A stretch of DNA of 64,000 bases. It comes from Fictibacillus nanhaiensis. GTDB lineage: Bacteria; Bacillota; Bacilli; Bacillales; Fictibacillaceae. Below, one piece after another: positions 44,931 through 53,905 of the stretch. The translations under genes were made by a program, and so were the position numbers. The notes under the pieces were generated by a model that saw only the letters and a program-made list of their open reading frames with translations, searched no databases and was not told the DNA's origin. The DNA is taken from the NCBI GenBank assembly GCA_017052515.1, contig JAFHKR010000039.1, positions 1,426,001 to 1,490,000 of the forward strand. The letters are read 5' to 3'. The stretch's first letter is position 1. Each line of letters opens with the position of its first letter.

Positions 44931-45623
44931 TTACCCTTTTTTTACAGTTAATCGTTCTATACGTTTTTCTTGAGTTCCGACAATCATTTTTTGAACATAA
45001 ACACCTGGTGTATGTATGTAATCCGGATACAGATCACCAATCTCAACAATCTCTTCCACTTCAGCAATCGTCACTTTCCCTGCTGCTGCGATCATCGGAT
45101 TAAAATTACGAGCCGTTTTGTTATAGATGAGATTTCCTGCTTTATCTCCTTTTGCAGCACGAATCAAACTAAAGTCAGCTACGATTCCTTCTTCAAGCAG
45201 ATATTCTTTATCGTTAAACGTACGAGTTTCTTTTCCTTCAGCAATCGGTGTTCCTACCCCCGCTGGTGTGTAGAACGCTGGAATACCTGCACCGCCTGCC
45301 CTAATTCTTTCAGCAAGTGTACCTTGTGGGATCAAATCTACTTCAATCTCACCTGATAACACTTGTCTTTCAAACTCTTTATTCTCCCCCACGTAAGAAC
45401 CTACCATCTTTTTGATCTGTTTGTTCTTCAATAGAAGTCCAAGACCCCAGTCGTCCACTCCACAGTTGTTTGAGATAACGGTAAGGTCTTTCGTTCCTTT
45501 TTCTACTAGAGCTAGAATTAAGTTTTCAGGTATTCCGACAAGCCCGAAACCTCCAACTAAAAGAGTAGATCCATCTTTTATTTCCGCTACAGCTTCAAGT
45601 GCTGAGTTGAATATAGGTTTCAT
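44931..45623 (-). CDS. scoA: 3-oxoacid CoA-transferase subunit A
   Basis: A 230-residue CoA-transferase alpha subunit with [15 protein letters not shown] at the N-terminus, [16 protein letters not shown], the [15 protein letters not shown] loop and a C-terminal [13 protein letters not shown]. It forms a heterotetramer with ScoB. Located 47 bases after the first thiolase; GAGAGAG ribosome binding site. Confidence 0.91.
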   Translation of the reverse strand: MKPIFNSALEAVAEIKDGSTLLVGGFGLVGIPENLILALVEKGTKDLTVISNNCGVDDWGLGLLLKNKQIKKMVGSYVGENKEFERQVLSGEIEVDLIPQGTLAERIRAGGAGIPAFYTPAGVGTPIAEGKETRTFNDKEYLLEEGIVADFSLIRAAKGDKAGNLIYNKTARNFNPMIAAAGKVTIAEVEEIVEIGDLYPDYIHTPGVYVQKMIVGTQEKRIERLTVKKG

Positions 45624-45670
45624 TTTTCTCTCTCCTTTTCATCCGATCATTGTCCTTTGACAGTCATTTA

Positions 45671-46867
45671 TTATGCTTCGTTCTCAAAAACTGACGCAAC
45701 CCCTTGACCACCACCGATGCAGAGCGTTGCCAAACCTCGTTTTACATTTCTGCGTTTCATCTCATGAAGTAATGTCACGACGATTCTTGCACCACTTGCT
45801 CCGATCGGATGACCTAGTGCAATCGCTCCACCGTTTACGTTCAATTTTTCTTTGTCAAATTCAAGATCTTTGCCAACCGCTAGAGATTGACTTGCAAATG
45901 CTTCATTTGCTTCAACTAAGTCAAAGTCATTCATGCTCAACTCTGTCTTCTTCAATACTTTTTTAACGGCTTCTACTGGTCCGATTCCCATCACTTCTGG
46001 CGCAACACCAGCGCTCGCATTCGCTTTTACAACGGCGATTGGTTTTATTCCTAGTTCTTCTGCTTTCTTTCTGCTCATGACAACAAGCGCTGCAGCACCG
46101 TCGTTGATGCCTGACGCGTTACCCGCTGTTACCATGCCATCTTTCTTAAATGCCGGGCGAAGTTTTCCTAGCTTTTCAGCCGTTGAACCAGGTTTTGGGT
46201 ATTCATCTGTATCCACAATAATCGGATCACCTTTGCGTTGAGGAATCTCTACGGGTGTGATCTCGTCATTAAATTTTCCTTGTTCCTGCGCTTGTGCACA
46301 TTTTCTTTGGCTTTCTGCTGCAAACTCATCCAGTTCCTCGCGGGACAATGAATGTGTTTCACATAAGTTTTCCGCAGTGATTCCCATGTGATAATCACCA
46401 AATACACACCATAATCCATCTTGAATCATGGAATCTACCATAGGAGCGTTACCCATTCGAAGGCCATCTCTCGCACCGTTCAAAAGATAAGGAGCTTGGC
46501 TCATGTTTTCCATTCCACCGCAAACGATAATATCTGCTTCTTCCAGCCAGATTGATTGGCACGCGAGATGGATTGCCTTGAGACCTGAGCCGCAAACTTT
46601 ATTAATCGTCATACTGGATACTTCATTCGGCAATCCAGCTTTAATAGCGGCTTGTCGGGCTGGGTTCTGTCCTAGTCCTGCTTGCAGAACATTTCCCATG
46701 ATTACTTCATCTACTGAATCATGCGGGACACCGGCTTTTTTTAATGCATCTTTGATCGCGATTGCTCCTAAATCTGTTGCCGCAACCGTTTTAAAGCTTC
46801 CCATAAAGCTTCCGATCGGCGTTCTGACAGCGCTTACAATTACAGCATCTCTCTCCCTTGAAACCAT
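45671..46867 (-). CDS. acetyl-CoA acetyltransferase (thiolase), first copy
   Basis: A 398-residue thiolase with Cys in [11 protein letters not shown], His in [17 protein letters not shown] and Cys in [10 protein letters not shown]. It heads the minus-strand block and is divergent from HMG-CoA lyase. Together these genes give a full route from HMG-CoA or acetoacetate to acetyl-CoA: lyase, CoA-transferase, thiolase. ATG with AAGGAGGAG upstream. Confidence 0.92.
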   Translation of the reverse strand: MVSRERDAVIVSAVRTPIGSFMGSFKTVAATDLGAIAIKDALKKAGVPHDSVDEVIMGNVLQAGLGQNPARQAAIKAGLPNEVSSMTINKVCGSGLKAIHLACQSIWLEEADIIVCGGMENMSQAPYLLNGARDGLRMGNAPMVDSMIQDGLWCVFGDYHMGITAENLCETHSLSREELDEFAAESQRKCAQAQEQGKFNDEITPVEIPQRKGDPIIVDTDEYPKPGSTAEKLGKLRPAFKKDGMVTAGNASGINDGAAALVVMSRKKAEELGIKPIAVVKANASAGVAPEVMGIGPVEAVKKVLKKTELSMNDFDLVEANEAFASQSLAVGKDLEFDKEKLNVNGGAIALGHPIGASGARIVVTLLHEMKRRNVKRGLATLCIGGGQGVASVFENEA

Positions 46868-46918
46868 TACTAGTCTCCTCCTTGTAGATCTCTTTTAAAT
46901 TTCTGAAAATTCCTTTTT

Positions 46919-46973
46919 ATCATACCATAACAATTTAAATGTGTTGCAACAGACGATTTTTTTTAGTTAAAAT
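46919..46973. promoter_or_regulatory. divergent promoters sharing one self-complementary -35
   Basis: TTGCAA (46944-46949), inside palindrome TGTTGCAACA, can be the -35 for both directions. Rightwards: 18 bases then TAAAAT (46968-46973) toward mvaB. Leftwards: 19 bases then TATGAT (46919-46924) with TGG before it, toward the thiolase. If both are real, the two transcription units compete for polymerase. Confidence 0.5.
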
Positions 46974-46980
46974 AACAATA

Positions 46981-46996
46981 GGAAAACGTTTTCGAG
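46981..46996 (+). promoter_or_regulatory. candidate catabolite-responsive element (CcpA site)
   Basis: GGAAAACGTTTTCGAG holds the symmetric core GAAAACGTTTTC and matches the cre consensus WTGNAANCGNWWNCAW at all but two outer positions. It lies just downstream of the mvaB -10, where binding would block transcription. Confidence 0.5.
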
Positions 46997-47012
46997 AAAG
47001 GGGTTTACAATC

Positions 47013-47918
47013 GTGGACTTGCCTGAAAGGGTTACGCTTATAGAAGTTGGACCGAGAGATGGTCTTCAAAATGAGAAGAATTTAATACCTGCAAAGAATA
47101 AGATAGAATTTATTTCTCTATTAAAAAATGCCGGATTTCAAGAGATGGAGCTCACCTCCTTCGTTTCACCGAAATGGGTTCCTCAAATGCAAGATGCCTC
47201 TGTTATTATTGATAATTGCCTAGACGATCAACGAAACTTTGTCCTTGCTCCAAACCAAAAAGGAATTGATCTAGCTGTTGAATCTGGAGTGAAGCATATT
47301 GCTGTATTCGTAGGTGTCAGCAATACGTTCAATAAGAAGAATATAAACAAATCAACAGAAGATAGCATGAATGAACTCAGACCTCTGATCGAAGATTTAA
47401 AGCGCAGAGGATTTTTCGTGAGGGCTTGTATCTCTACTAGCTTTTATTGTCCATTCGAAGGAAAGATCGATGAACAGGACGTGTTAAAAATTTGCCTGGA
47501 TTTTGAAGAGATGGGTGTGGATGAACTGAGTGTGGCAGACACGATCGGTATGGCAAATCCAGCAGAGTGTTTTGAACTGTTTACACTATTAAAACATCAT
47601 CTGCGTGGAACAACACTTTTAACCGCTCATTTTCATGATACGAGAGGAATGGCTCTTGCTAACATTTTTGCGAGTCTTCAAGCGGGCATCGATCGTTTTG
47701 ATACATCTGCTGGAGGGCTTGGCGGATGTCCGTTCGCACCTGGAGCTTCAGGCAACGTTGCTTCTGAAGATGTCGTACACATGCTTTCTCAAATGGGAAT
47801 TTCAACAGGTATTCATCTCGATAAACTGCTTGAAGCAGCAGCCTACATATCCCCTCTTCTCTCTAAACCTGTCTCAAGCAAGCAGTTTCAACTTCTAAAA
47901 AATGTTCCTCAGCCTTAA
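47013..47918 (+). CDS. mvaB: hydroxymethylglutaryl-CoA lyase
   Basis: Splits HMG-CoA to acetoacetate and acetyl-CoA, the end of leucine breakdown. The 301 residues form a DRE-TIM barrel: EVGPRDGLQNE near the start, HFHDTRGMAL, and the catalytic Cys loop GGLGGCPFAPGASGN. GTG start after AAAGGGG. It stands alone on the plus strand; no other leucine pathway gene is visible. B. subtilis YngG is the counterpart. Confidence 0.94.
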   Translation: MDLPERVTLIEVGPRDGLQNEKNLIPAKNKIEFISLLKNAGFQEMELTSFVSPKWVPQMQDASVIIDNCLDDQRNFVLAPNQKGIDLAVESGVKHIAVFVGVSNTFNKKNINKSTEDSMNELRPLIEDLKRRGFFVRACISTSFYCPFEGKIDEQDVLKICLDFEEMGVDELSVADTIGMANPAECFELFTLLKHHLRGTTLLTAHFHDTRGMALANIFASLQAGIDRFDTSAGGLGGCPFAPGASGNVASEDVVHMLSQMGISTGIHLDKLLEAAAYISPLLSKPVSSKQFQLLKNVPQP

Positions 47919-47921
47919 CAA

Positions 47922-47956
47922 ACAAAACACGGGCATTTTATAAGCCCGTGTTTTGT
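47922..47956. terminator. bidirectional terminator between mvaB and the HesB-like gene
   Basis: ACAAAACACGGGC (47922-47934) pairs with GCCCGTGTTTTGT (47944-47956) around a 9-base loop. It overlaps the last codons of the HesB-like gene. Confidence 0.92.
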
Positions 47957-48276
47957 TCCGTTCTATCATAGTATTTCATTGAAGGATTCAGCATTTCACC
48001 AGGGCTTTTTAATGAAAAGTGGTTGCCTGCCGGTGCATCGATCGTCATATTCTCAGCAAAGAAAACAGCCGTATTGTATTCCATGTATAGATCTGGTCCA
48101 TTCGTTTCAATTTTTGTATCATTGTCCTCTATCTGATCCACGAGGACAAGAGCAGCTACACCACTTACTACGCAGCCGCAGCCTTCTGTATCATGTTTGA
48201 GTTTTAAGTAACCCGCTTTTCCCTGTACCTTCTTTTCCAATCGGGTTAATGCTGCATCAGTAAAAATAATTTCCAT
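47938..48276 (-). CDS. yqkB: HesB/IscA-like iron-sulfur protein (YqkB-like)
   Basis: A 112-residue protein of the HesB/IscA-related family. The start EIIFTDAALTRLEKK and the motif TEGCGCVVSG (a CxC pair) are visible; the far C-terminal cysteines of true IscA carriers are missing, as in the YqkB subgroup. The role in Fe-S assembly or metal binding is uncertain. It follows padR by 5 bases and ends in the terminator shared with mvaB. Confidence 0.78.
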   Translation of the reverse strand: MEIIFTDAALTRLEKKVQGKAGYLKLKHDTEGCGCVVSGVAALVLVDQIEDNDTKIETNGPDLYMEYNTAVFFAENMTIDAPAGNHFSLKSPGEMLNPSMKYYDRTEQNTGL

Positions 48277-48281
48277 ACTGC

Positions 48282-48827
48282 TTATGACTCACCTTTCTTC
48301 TTTAGAACTTTAATCGCCCAGTTACACCATGATAACCAGCTTTCCATATATCGAATGCCGTATTCACTTGTTAAGAACTCTCCAAGTTCGTTTTTTCCGT
48401 AAGTTCCTTTTGGAAAGTGCTCTTCTTGCCATTTTTTCGTCATCATCAGCCCCATCTTATGGTGCTCTTTACTCTTTTCTAAAAAAGCAATCGCTTTGTC
48501 TATCGGGATAAAATGAAACATGGATACCCTTAATAACAAATCGTCTTTCAGCTTTGGTTCATTTACAGGTTTATTCAGCATCCATTCAAGCAGCTGTTCG
48601 AAACCTTTGTCCGTGATTGCATATATCTTCTTATCAGGATAATCAGTCTGCTGAACGGTCTTAGATTGTGTGAGTCCTTCTTCTTCCATCTTTAAGAGTT
48701 CTCTATAGATCTGCGTGTGATGGGCTGTCCAAAAATGAATAACTGTTTCTTTAAATTGCTGTGTTAGCTCGTAACCGGTTGCTTCATTTTTCGCCAATAA
48801 ACCTAACAGCGCATACCTTAACGCCAT
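48282..48827 (-). CDS. PadR-family transcriptional regulator
   Basis: A 181-residue PadR regulator. N-terminal winged helix (ALLGLLAKNEATGYELTQQF) and a C-terminal Vir-type helical dimerisation domain (about 90-181). ATG at 48827 after AGAAGGG; 15 upstream codons are rejected. It is divergent from an RND efflux pump whose promoter overlaps a perfect PadR-type operator, so it probably represses the pump until an inducer binds. Confidence 0.88.
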   Translation of the reverse strand: MALRYALLGLLAKNEATGYELTQQFKETVIHFWTAHHTQIYRELLKMEEEGLTQSKTVQQTDYPDKKIYAITDKGFEQLLEWMLNKPVNEPKLKDDLLLRVSMFHFIPIDKAIAFLEKSKEHHKMGLMMTKKWQEEHFPKGTYGKNELGEFLTSEYGIRYMESWLSWCNWAIKVLKKKGES

Positions 48828-48899
48828 TTGATACCCTTCTTTCTTTCTGTTCTGTTTTGCATTGTAACACATTTTTCACAAAAATTTTATTCTTAATAC

Positions 48900-48929
48900 T
48901 TGATATAAATCTTATACAGCTATTATATT
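48900..48929 (+). promoter_or_regulatory. candidate sigma-A promoter of the RND pump
   Basis: TTGATA (48900-48905) and TATATT (48924-48929) with an 18-base spacer, about 60 bases before the ATG. Confidence 0.5.
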
Positions 48930-48939
48930 ATAGATAAAC

Positions 48940-48959
48940 ATATGTGAAAATACACATAT
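48940..48959 (+). promoter_or_regulatory. PadR-type operator
   Basis: Perfect inverted repeat ATATGTG (48940-48946), 6 bases, CACATAT (48953-48959). It contains the PadR consensus ATGT-N8-ACAT exactly (48942-48957) and covers the expected start point of the pump promoter. Confidence 0.75.
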
Positions 48960-48990
48960 AAAACAAAAAACAAAAATAGGAGAGAAAACA

Positions 48991-51900
48991 ATGAACTGGT
49001 TAACACGATTTAGTTTAAAAAATCCAGTAGCAATATTCATCTTTTCATTTTTACTCATTGTTGGTGGAGTCTTCTCATTCACGAACTTAAAAGTGGATTT
49101 GCTCCCAAACGTTGAGTTTCCACAGCTTACCGTTCAAACTGTCTATCCAGGAGCATCTCCTGAAGATGTGAACGAGCAAGTCACGGACAAACTTGAAACG
49201 CAATTGAAGCAAGTTGAGGATGTAAAAACCATTAAGAGTTCTTCAAACGAAAGCATCTCTATCATTAGTATGGATTTTCCTTTCACCGCAAATATGGATG
49301 AGGTAGAAGATCAAGTCAAATCCATCATTTCAGAAACGGATCTTCCTGAAGATGTAGAACCAGAAGTTAGCCGTTTCTCCTTTGGAACGATTCCTATCTA
49401 CAATATCTCTTTATTCCCTGAAAAAGAAGGAGAAAACATTCAAGCATTCGTTAATGACGAATTGGTTCCAGAACTTAAAAAGATTCAAGGTGTGAACAAC
49501 GTATCTGTTGGTGGTACTAAAGAAACGTTTGTCTCCATCACATTGGATAAAGAAAAAGCAAAAGAAGCCGGCATCACCTTAAACGCTGTTAAAGAAGCAA
49601 TCAACAGCCGTGACCTCTCTTTCCCTGCTGGTACCGTAACGGATGACTCGATTACAGTTCCAGTTCGTGTGGAAGAAGTGGTCGATACAGTAGCCGAGCT
49701 TAAAGAGATCACCATCTCATCAAGTCAAGGCGCACCAGCACAGTCTCCGGGTGGACCTGGCGGAGGAGCACCTGGTGAAGCAGCTCAACCAGGAGCTGGA
49801 GGCGGAGCGCCTGGCGGACAAAGCGCACCTGGTGGCGCAGGAGCAGGACCTCAAGCACCAGAAAGCTTAAAGCTTGGTGATCTAGCGGAAGTTAAAGAAA
49901 CAGATGATGTTAGTGAGATTACAAGATATAATCAAAAAGACTCACTCTCTATGGCCGTAACTAAGAAACAAGATGCCAATACGGTCGAAGTGGCTGACAA
50001 AGTTCTAGAAGTGCTGAACAAAAATAAATACGATGATAAGTTAGACTATGCGGTTGGTTTCGGCCAAGCAGAAGGCATTAAAGACTCTGTAAACACGCTA
50101 GTTAAAGAAGGATTATTCGGAGCGTTATTCGCCTCCTTAGCCGTACTGATATTCCTTCGCAACTTCAGAGCAACTATCATTGCCATCATCTCAATCCCGC
50201 TTTCACTGCTCGTGTCAGCCATATTCCTAGACCGTCTTGATATTACTTTAAACATCATGACACTTGGCGGAATGGCAGTAGCAGTCGGACGTGTGGTAGA
50301 TGATAGTATCGTAGTTATCGAGAATATTTTTAGAAGAATCCGTAAAACAGAAGGTGACTACGATCGTGATGAGTTGATCATCGATTCTACACGCGAAATT
50401 TTAAAAGCGATTGTATCTTCAACGATCACAACTGTTGTAGTATTCTTGCCACTTGGTCTTGTCGGCGGTATCACAGGTGAATTCTTCTTACCGTTTGCAT
50501 TAACGGTTGTGTTCGCCTTATTAGCTTCACTGATCGTTGCTGTTACGATCGTACCGATCTTAGCAAAATATGCATTTAAAACCGTAAAACCAGAAAAGAA
50601 CGATGGTCCTTTGCAGCGTGGTTATGAAAAACTGATCAAAGCATCATTGAACCATAAAATTCTAGTTCTAGTCACTTCATTCATTCTCTTAGGTGGATCT
50701 TTCTTCCTTGCAACAAAACTTGGAATGGTGTTCCTACCGAATGAAGAGCAGAAAACATTAACGATCAACGTTGAATTACCTGCAAGTACAAATGTAACAA
50801 AGACGAACGAAGTGTCTTTAGAAGTGGAAGACTATCTCTCTAAACGCGGTACGATTGAAGATGTAACAGCTGGTATCGGATCTCGTGATTTCCAAACCGG
50901 TCTTAAGCGTCAAAATGTGGCTAACTATTTTGTTAACCTCAAAAAAGATGCAAACATTGACACAGAATTAAAAGAATTAGAAAAAGATATTAAGAAAATC
51001 ACAGACGAAAAAGCAGAAGGAACCGTAATCAGCTTGCAGGAAGTTTCGAGCGGCGGACCACCAGCTAACAACGAAGTGAATATTGATCTATATTCAAACA
51101 ACTTAGAAGATCTGCAAAAAGCAGCAAGTGAAGTTGAAACGTACATGAAGACGATCGATTCGATCAAGTATGTATCCAACAACTTCAAAGATACACAAAA
51201 ACAATGGGCTGTTGAAATTGATACCGAAAAAGCAGCTGAAAAAGGCGTATCAGGCTTCGCTATCCTAGGAGCAGTCTCAGATGTAACGAAACCTGTTGAA
51301 GTAGGAGAACTTACATTAGACGGCGATCAAAAGAATGTGAAAGTTGAATATGACGAAGCAGTTAAATCCCTAGAAGAGATCAAGGACCTGACTGTATTCG
51401 GTTCATCTGGTCCGGTTAAGATCTCAGACGTTGCAGATGTAACAGAAAAAGACACCGTTACTGGAATCCAAAAGCTTGATGGTAAGATTTATGCACAAGT
51501 CTCTGCACAAGTAAAAGGAGACAACGTTCAAAAAGTAACACAAGACGTTATTAAAGGCGTTGAAGATAATGTAGAGCTTCCTTCTTCTGTATCAACAGAA
51601 GGCGGCGGCGGAAGCGAAGAAACGATGGATACGTTTAAAGACCTAGGTCTTGCGATGCTAGTTGCGATCGGTCTCGTTTACTTAACGATGTTGATCACAT
51701 TTGGTCGAGCACGTATTCCGTTCATCATCCTTTCTTCCCTCATATTCGTTCCGGTTGGAGCAATCGGAGGATTATATTTAATCAACGAACCATTGTCTGT
51801 TAGTGCGATGATCGGAATACTCATGCTGATCGGTATCGTTACAACGAATGCGATCGTATTGGTTGACCGCATCGGACAAAACCGTGAACTTAAGGGTATG

Positions 51901-52158
51901 CCGGTTCGTGAAGCGTTATTAGAAGCTGGTAAAACCCGTTTACGCCCGATATTAATGACAGCATTTGCGACGATTGCAGCATTAATTCCACTTGCATTAA
52001 CAACATCGTCAGGAACGCTGATCTCTAAAGGATTGGCGATCGTTGTAATCGGTGGTCTAACGACTTCTACCCTATTAACGTTGATCATCGTACCTGTCCT
52101 ATATGAATTATTCTTCAGAAGACAGGCGAAACGTGAAAAAGCAAAATTAAATTCATAA
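48991..52158 (+). CDS. RND-superfamily efflux transporter (AcrB/SwrC-like)
   Basis: A 1055-residue RND pump with the usual doubled layout: TM1 at about 12-30, a large outer loop, TM2-6 (about 365-530), TM7 at about 555, a second outer loop, TM8-12 (about 880-1040). Conserved proton-relay Asp residues lie in VGRVVDDSIVVIENI. Gram-positive relatives (YerP/SwrC) export surfactin and other amphiphiles. Unusual: residues about 245-292 (DNA about 49722-49866) are a Gly/Pro/Ala/Gln-rich low-complexity insert in the first outer loop. AGGAG at 9 bases before the ATG. Regulated by the divergent PadR gene by inference. Confidence 0.92.
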   Translation: MNWLTRFSLKNPVAIFIFSFLLIVGGVFSFTNLKVDLLPNVEFPQLTVQTVYPGASPEDVNEQVTDKLETQLKQVEDVKTIKSSSNESISIISMDFPFTANMDEVEDQVKSIISETDLPEDVEPEVSRFSFGTIPIYNISLFPEKEGENIQAFVNDELVPELKKIQGVNNVSVGGTKETFVSITLDKEKAKEAGITLNAVKEAINSRDLSFPAGTVTDDSITVPVRVEEVVDTVAELKEITISSSQGAPAQSPGGPGGGAPGEAAQPGAGGGAPGGQSAPGGAGAGPQAPESLKLGDLAEVKETDDVSEITRYNQKDSLSMAVTKKQDANTVEVADKVLEVLNKNKYDDKLDYAVGFGQAEGIKDSVNTLVKEGLFGALFASLAVLIFLRNFRATIIAIISIPLSLLVSAIFLDRLDITLNIMTLGGMAVAVGRVVDDSIVVIENIFRRIRKTEGDYDRDELIIDSTREILKAIVSSTITTVVVFLPLGLVGGITGEFFLPFALTVVFALLASLIVAVTIVPILAKYAFKTVKPEKNDGPLQRGYEKLIKASLNHKILVLVTSFILLGGSFFLATKLGMVFLPNEEQKTLTINVELPASTNVTKTNEVSLEVEDYLSKRGTIEDVTAGIGSRDFQTGLKRQNVANYFVNLKKDANIDTELKELEKDIKKITDEKAEGTVISLQEVSSGGPPANNEVNIDLYSNNLEDLQKAASEVETYMKTIDSIKYVSNNFKDTQKQWAVEIDTEKAAEKGVSGFAILGAVSDVTKPVEVGELTLDGDQKNVKVEYDEAVKSLEEIKDLTVFGSSGPVKISDVADVTEKDTVTGIQKLDGKIYAQVSAQVKGDNVQKVTQDVIKGVEDNVELPSSVSTEGGGGSEETMDTFKDLGLAMLVAIGLVYLTMLITFGRARIPFIILSSLIFVPVGAIGGLYLINEPLSVSAMIGILMLIGIVTTNAIVLVDRIGQNRELKGMPVREALLEAGKTRLRPILMTAFATIAALIPLALTTSSGTLISKGLAIVVIGGLTTSTLLTLIIVPVLYELFFRRQAKREKAKLNS

Positions 52159-52203
52159 AAAAAGAGTACAGCCCGGTTTTACATGCCGGCTGTACTCTTT
52201 TTT
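52158..52203. terminator. terminator of the RND pump gene, bidirectional
   Basis: AAAGAGTACAGCC and GGCTGTACTCTTT form a long stem around CGGTTTTACATGCC, flanked by A and T runs. Confidence 0.92.
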
Positions 52204-52204
52204 G

Positions 52205-52666
52205 CTATGTAAGAACTGCAAAATAATATTTGGCATCCCATTGAGCTGCTACAAAAAATTCGTAAGCCCTATAACACTTGTATATGGCATATATAGCGAA
52301 CAGCGCAACGATCGCCATGAGTTCTTCCCTTTTTTTCGCACACTTTTTATACAGGATATACCCTATAATTCCAATAAGGATCAGATACAAAATATAGATA
52401 ATTAAGGAGAATTTTTGTACGCTCATCTCATTAACTGCTTCCCTAAATCGATCGAGCTCCCTCTGATTCTTTTTACCTTCTTGGATCTCACTCTGTTTTT
52501 TACCGTCTCCAATACTCCAAGTTAAGAATTCTCCATCTGCTATTATGCTATAGTGAAAGCTCCCTGCCTTTTTCTCAGCAACAGTCTGTGAAGAGGCAAA
52601 CACATAAGTTTGTAACAGATTAAAAAGTAAAACAGTCATGATGAAAAGTTGAAATGAAATTCGCAA
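52205..52666 (-). CDS. hypothetical secreted/membrane protein
   Basis: 153 residues, no family recognised. A signal peptide (about 1-24, cleavage near VFASS) is followed by a short soluble region of about 65 residues rich in Lys/Glu, then two close transmembrane helices (about 86-105 and 116-132). A TTG start lies 5 bases from GGGGGAG. Single gene, convergent with the RND pump and sharing its terminator. A possible pump accessory only by position. Confidence 0.65.
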   Translation of the reverse strand: MRISFQLFIMTVLLFNLLQTYVFASSQTVAEKKAGSFHYSIIADGEFLTWSIGDGKKQSEIQEGKKNQRELDRFREAVNEMSVQKFSLIIYILYLILIGIIGYILYKKCAKKREELMAIVALFAIYAIYKCYRAYEFFVAAQWDAKYYFAVLT

Positions 52667-52891
52667 TCAAACTCCCCCTATTTATTGGTTCGTTTCCCTT
52701 TTCTTCTCCTTCTCTCTATGGCAACTCTTTACATTAAGCCGAATCTATCGTTTTTATATGTACCCTTCTTTATTCTAAAGCACTACATACTTTTTCCATC
52801 ATTTTGCACATCGGGACTATAGACCTTGTTTCGGCCTCTCTACTTATGGGAAATATATCAGCAATCATCTCATAAAGGAGGCTTTTAGATT

Positions 52892-53155
52892 ATGAAACAA
52901 ATCTGCTCTCAAAAAGTGATCGTTACTGCTAAATATACAGTGAGTAAAGCCATTGAGATTATGCATTCTGCTAAGAGACTTAACAGCCAGCTATTTTTAA
53001 GTAAAGATGGTATTACCATTCATGCCACAGGGTTATCACAGCTCGTAGCATTCTTTTTAACGTTAAAAGAAGGAGATTCTTTTCTTTATATCGTTGAAGG
53101 AGCTGATGCTGAGTCAGCGATGAGTCTAATCTTACCTCCAGAGCAACCTTCTTAA
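52892..53155 (+). CDS. HPr-like protein lacking the active-site histidine (1)
   Basis: An 87-residue protein with the size and beta-alpha-beta pattern of HPr: QKVIVTAKYTVSKAIEIM, then LFLSKDGITIHATGLSQLVAFF and a final GADAESAMSLI. The segment that should read GIHARPA is YTVSKAI, so the phosphorylatable His15 is absent; Ser in GLSQL lies where HPr Ser46 would. It cannot act as a normal PTS carrier. Strong AAAGGAGG before the ATG. A related gene lies 750 bases away (53906-54154). It ends 3 bases before the convergent TVP38 gene. Confidence 0.75.
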   Translation: MKQICSQKVIVTAKYTVSKAIEIMHSAKRLNSQLFLSKDGITIHATGLSQLVAFFLTLKEGDSFLYIVEGADAESAMSLILPPEQPS

Positions 53156-53158
53156 TAC

Positions 53159-53812
53159 CTACAACCCTACCTTTGCCTTCATCTTCTTCTTAAATATCAT
53201 CGGTAGACCGACAAGGACAAATAAAAGAGTAGTGCCGATCCAAACGACTTTTTTACTTCCAGACGTCATGGATGTACCTAAATACGTATAAGCGATTGTT
53301 CCCGGAATGATACCTATTGCAGTAGCGATCGCATAGTCTTTAAACCTTACCTTTGTTAAAGACGTTAAATAACTCACGAGATCGAAATTCAATACCGGAA
53401 GCAACCTTAATAATAGAACGAAACGAACTCCTTCTCTTTCGATCTTGTTACGTACTTTTTCGTATTTTTCGTTTTTCCATTGTTTATTTTTCTTAAAGCG
53501 GCCAAGGCGGTTGATCGCGAAATACGTAAGGAGTCCTCCTCCTAGCGATCCGAGATATGTATACAGACATCCCCAATAAAAACCAAACGACAAACCGCTT
53601 GTAATGGCAAATATGGAAGATGGAAATAACACAAAAGGCCTCAATGTATAGAGAACAACAAAGATAAAAGGTGCGATCCATCCCCACTGTACGATCCAAT
53701 TTCTAAATTCTTCAGGACTAAATCCCTTATAATTTTTTTGCAGCCAGAGAAATAAAATAATCAAACCCGCAACTAATAACATTAGATATAGCCACTTTTT
53801 TGTAAGTTTCAT
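53159..53812 (-). CDS. TVP38/TMEM64 family (VTT domain) membrane protein
   Basis: A 217-residue DedA-superfamily-type membrane protein. The VTT core is visible: RPFVLFPSSIFAITSGLSFG, GSLGGGLLTYFAI and LRLLPVLNFDLVSYLTSLT. Related proteins are implicated in lipid scrambling/flipping and transport; no substrate can be given here. The ATG at 53812 follows GGAGGAAAC, so eight upstream codons are rejected. It lies between two HPr-like genes on the other strand. Confidence 0.86.
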   Translation of the reverse strand: MKLTKKWLYLMLLVAGLIILFLWLQKNYKGFSPEEFRNWIVQWGWIAPFIFVVLYTLRPFVLFPSSIFAITSGLSFGFYWGCLYTYLGSLGGGLLTYFAINRLGRFKKNKQWKNEKYEKVRNKIEREGVRFVLLLRLLPVLNFDLVSYLTSLTKVRFKDYAIATAIGIIPGTIAYTYLGTSMTSGSKKVVWIGTTLLFVLVGLPMIFKKKMKAKVGL

Positions 53813-53905
53813 GTTTCCTCCATGTGAAAGTTTCATTTAGTAAGCATTTTTCCTTCTTATGCACATATCCATACATAGTGTGATTGGCAAAGGAGGTTAT
53901 TGATT

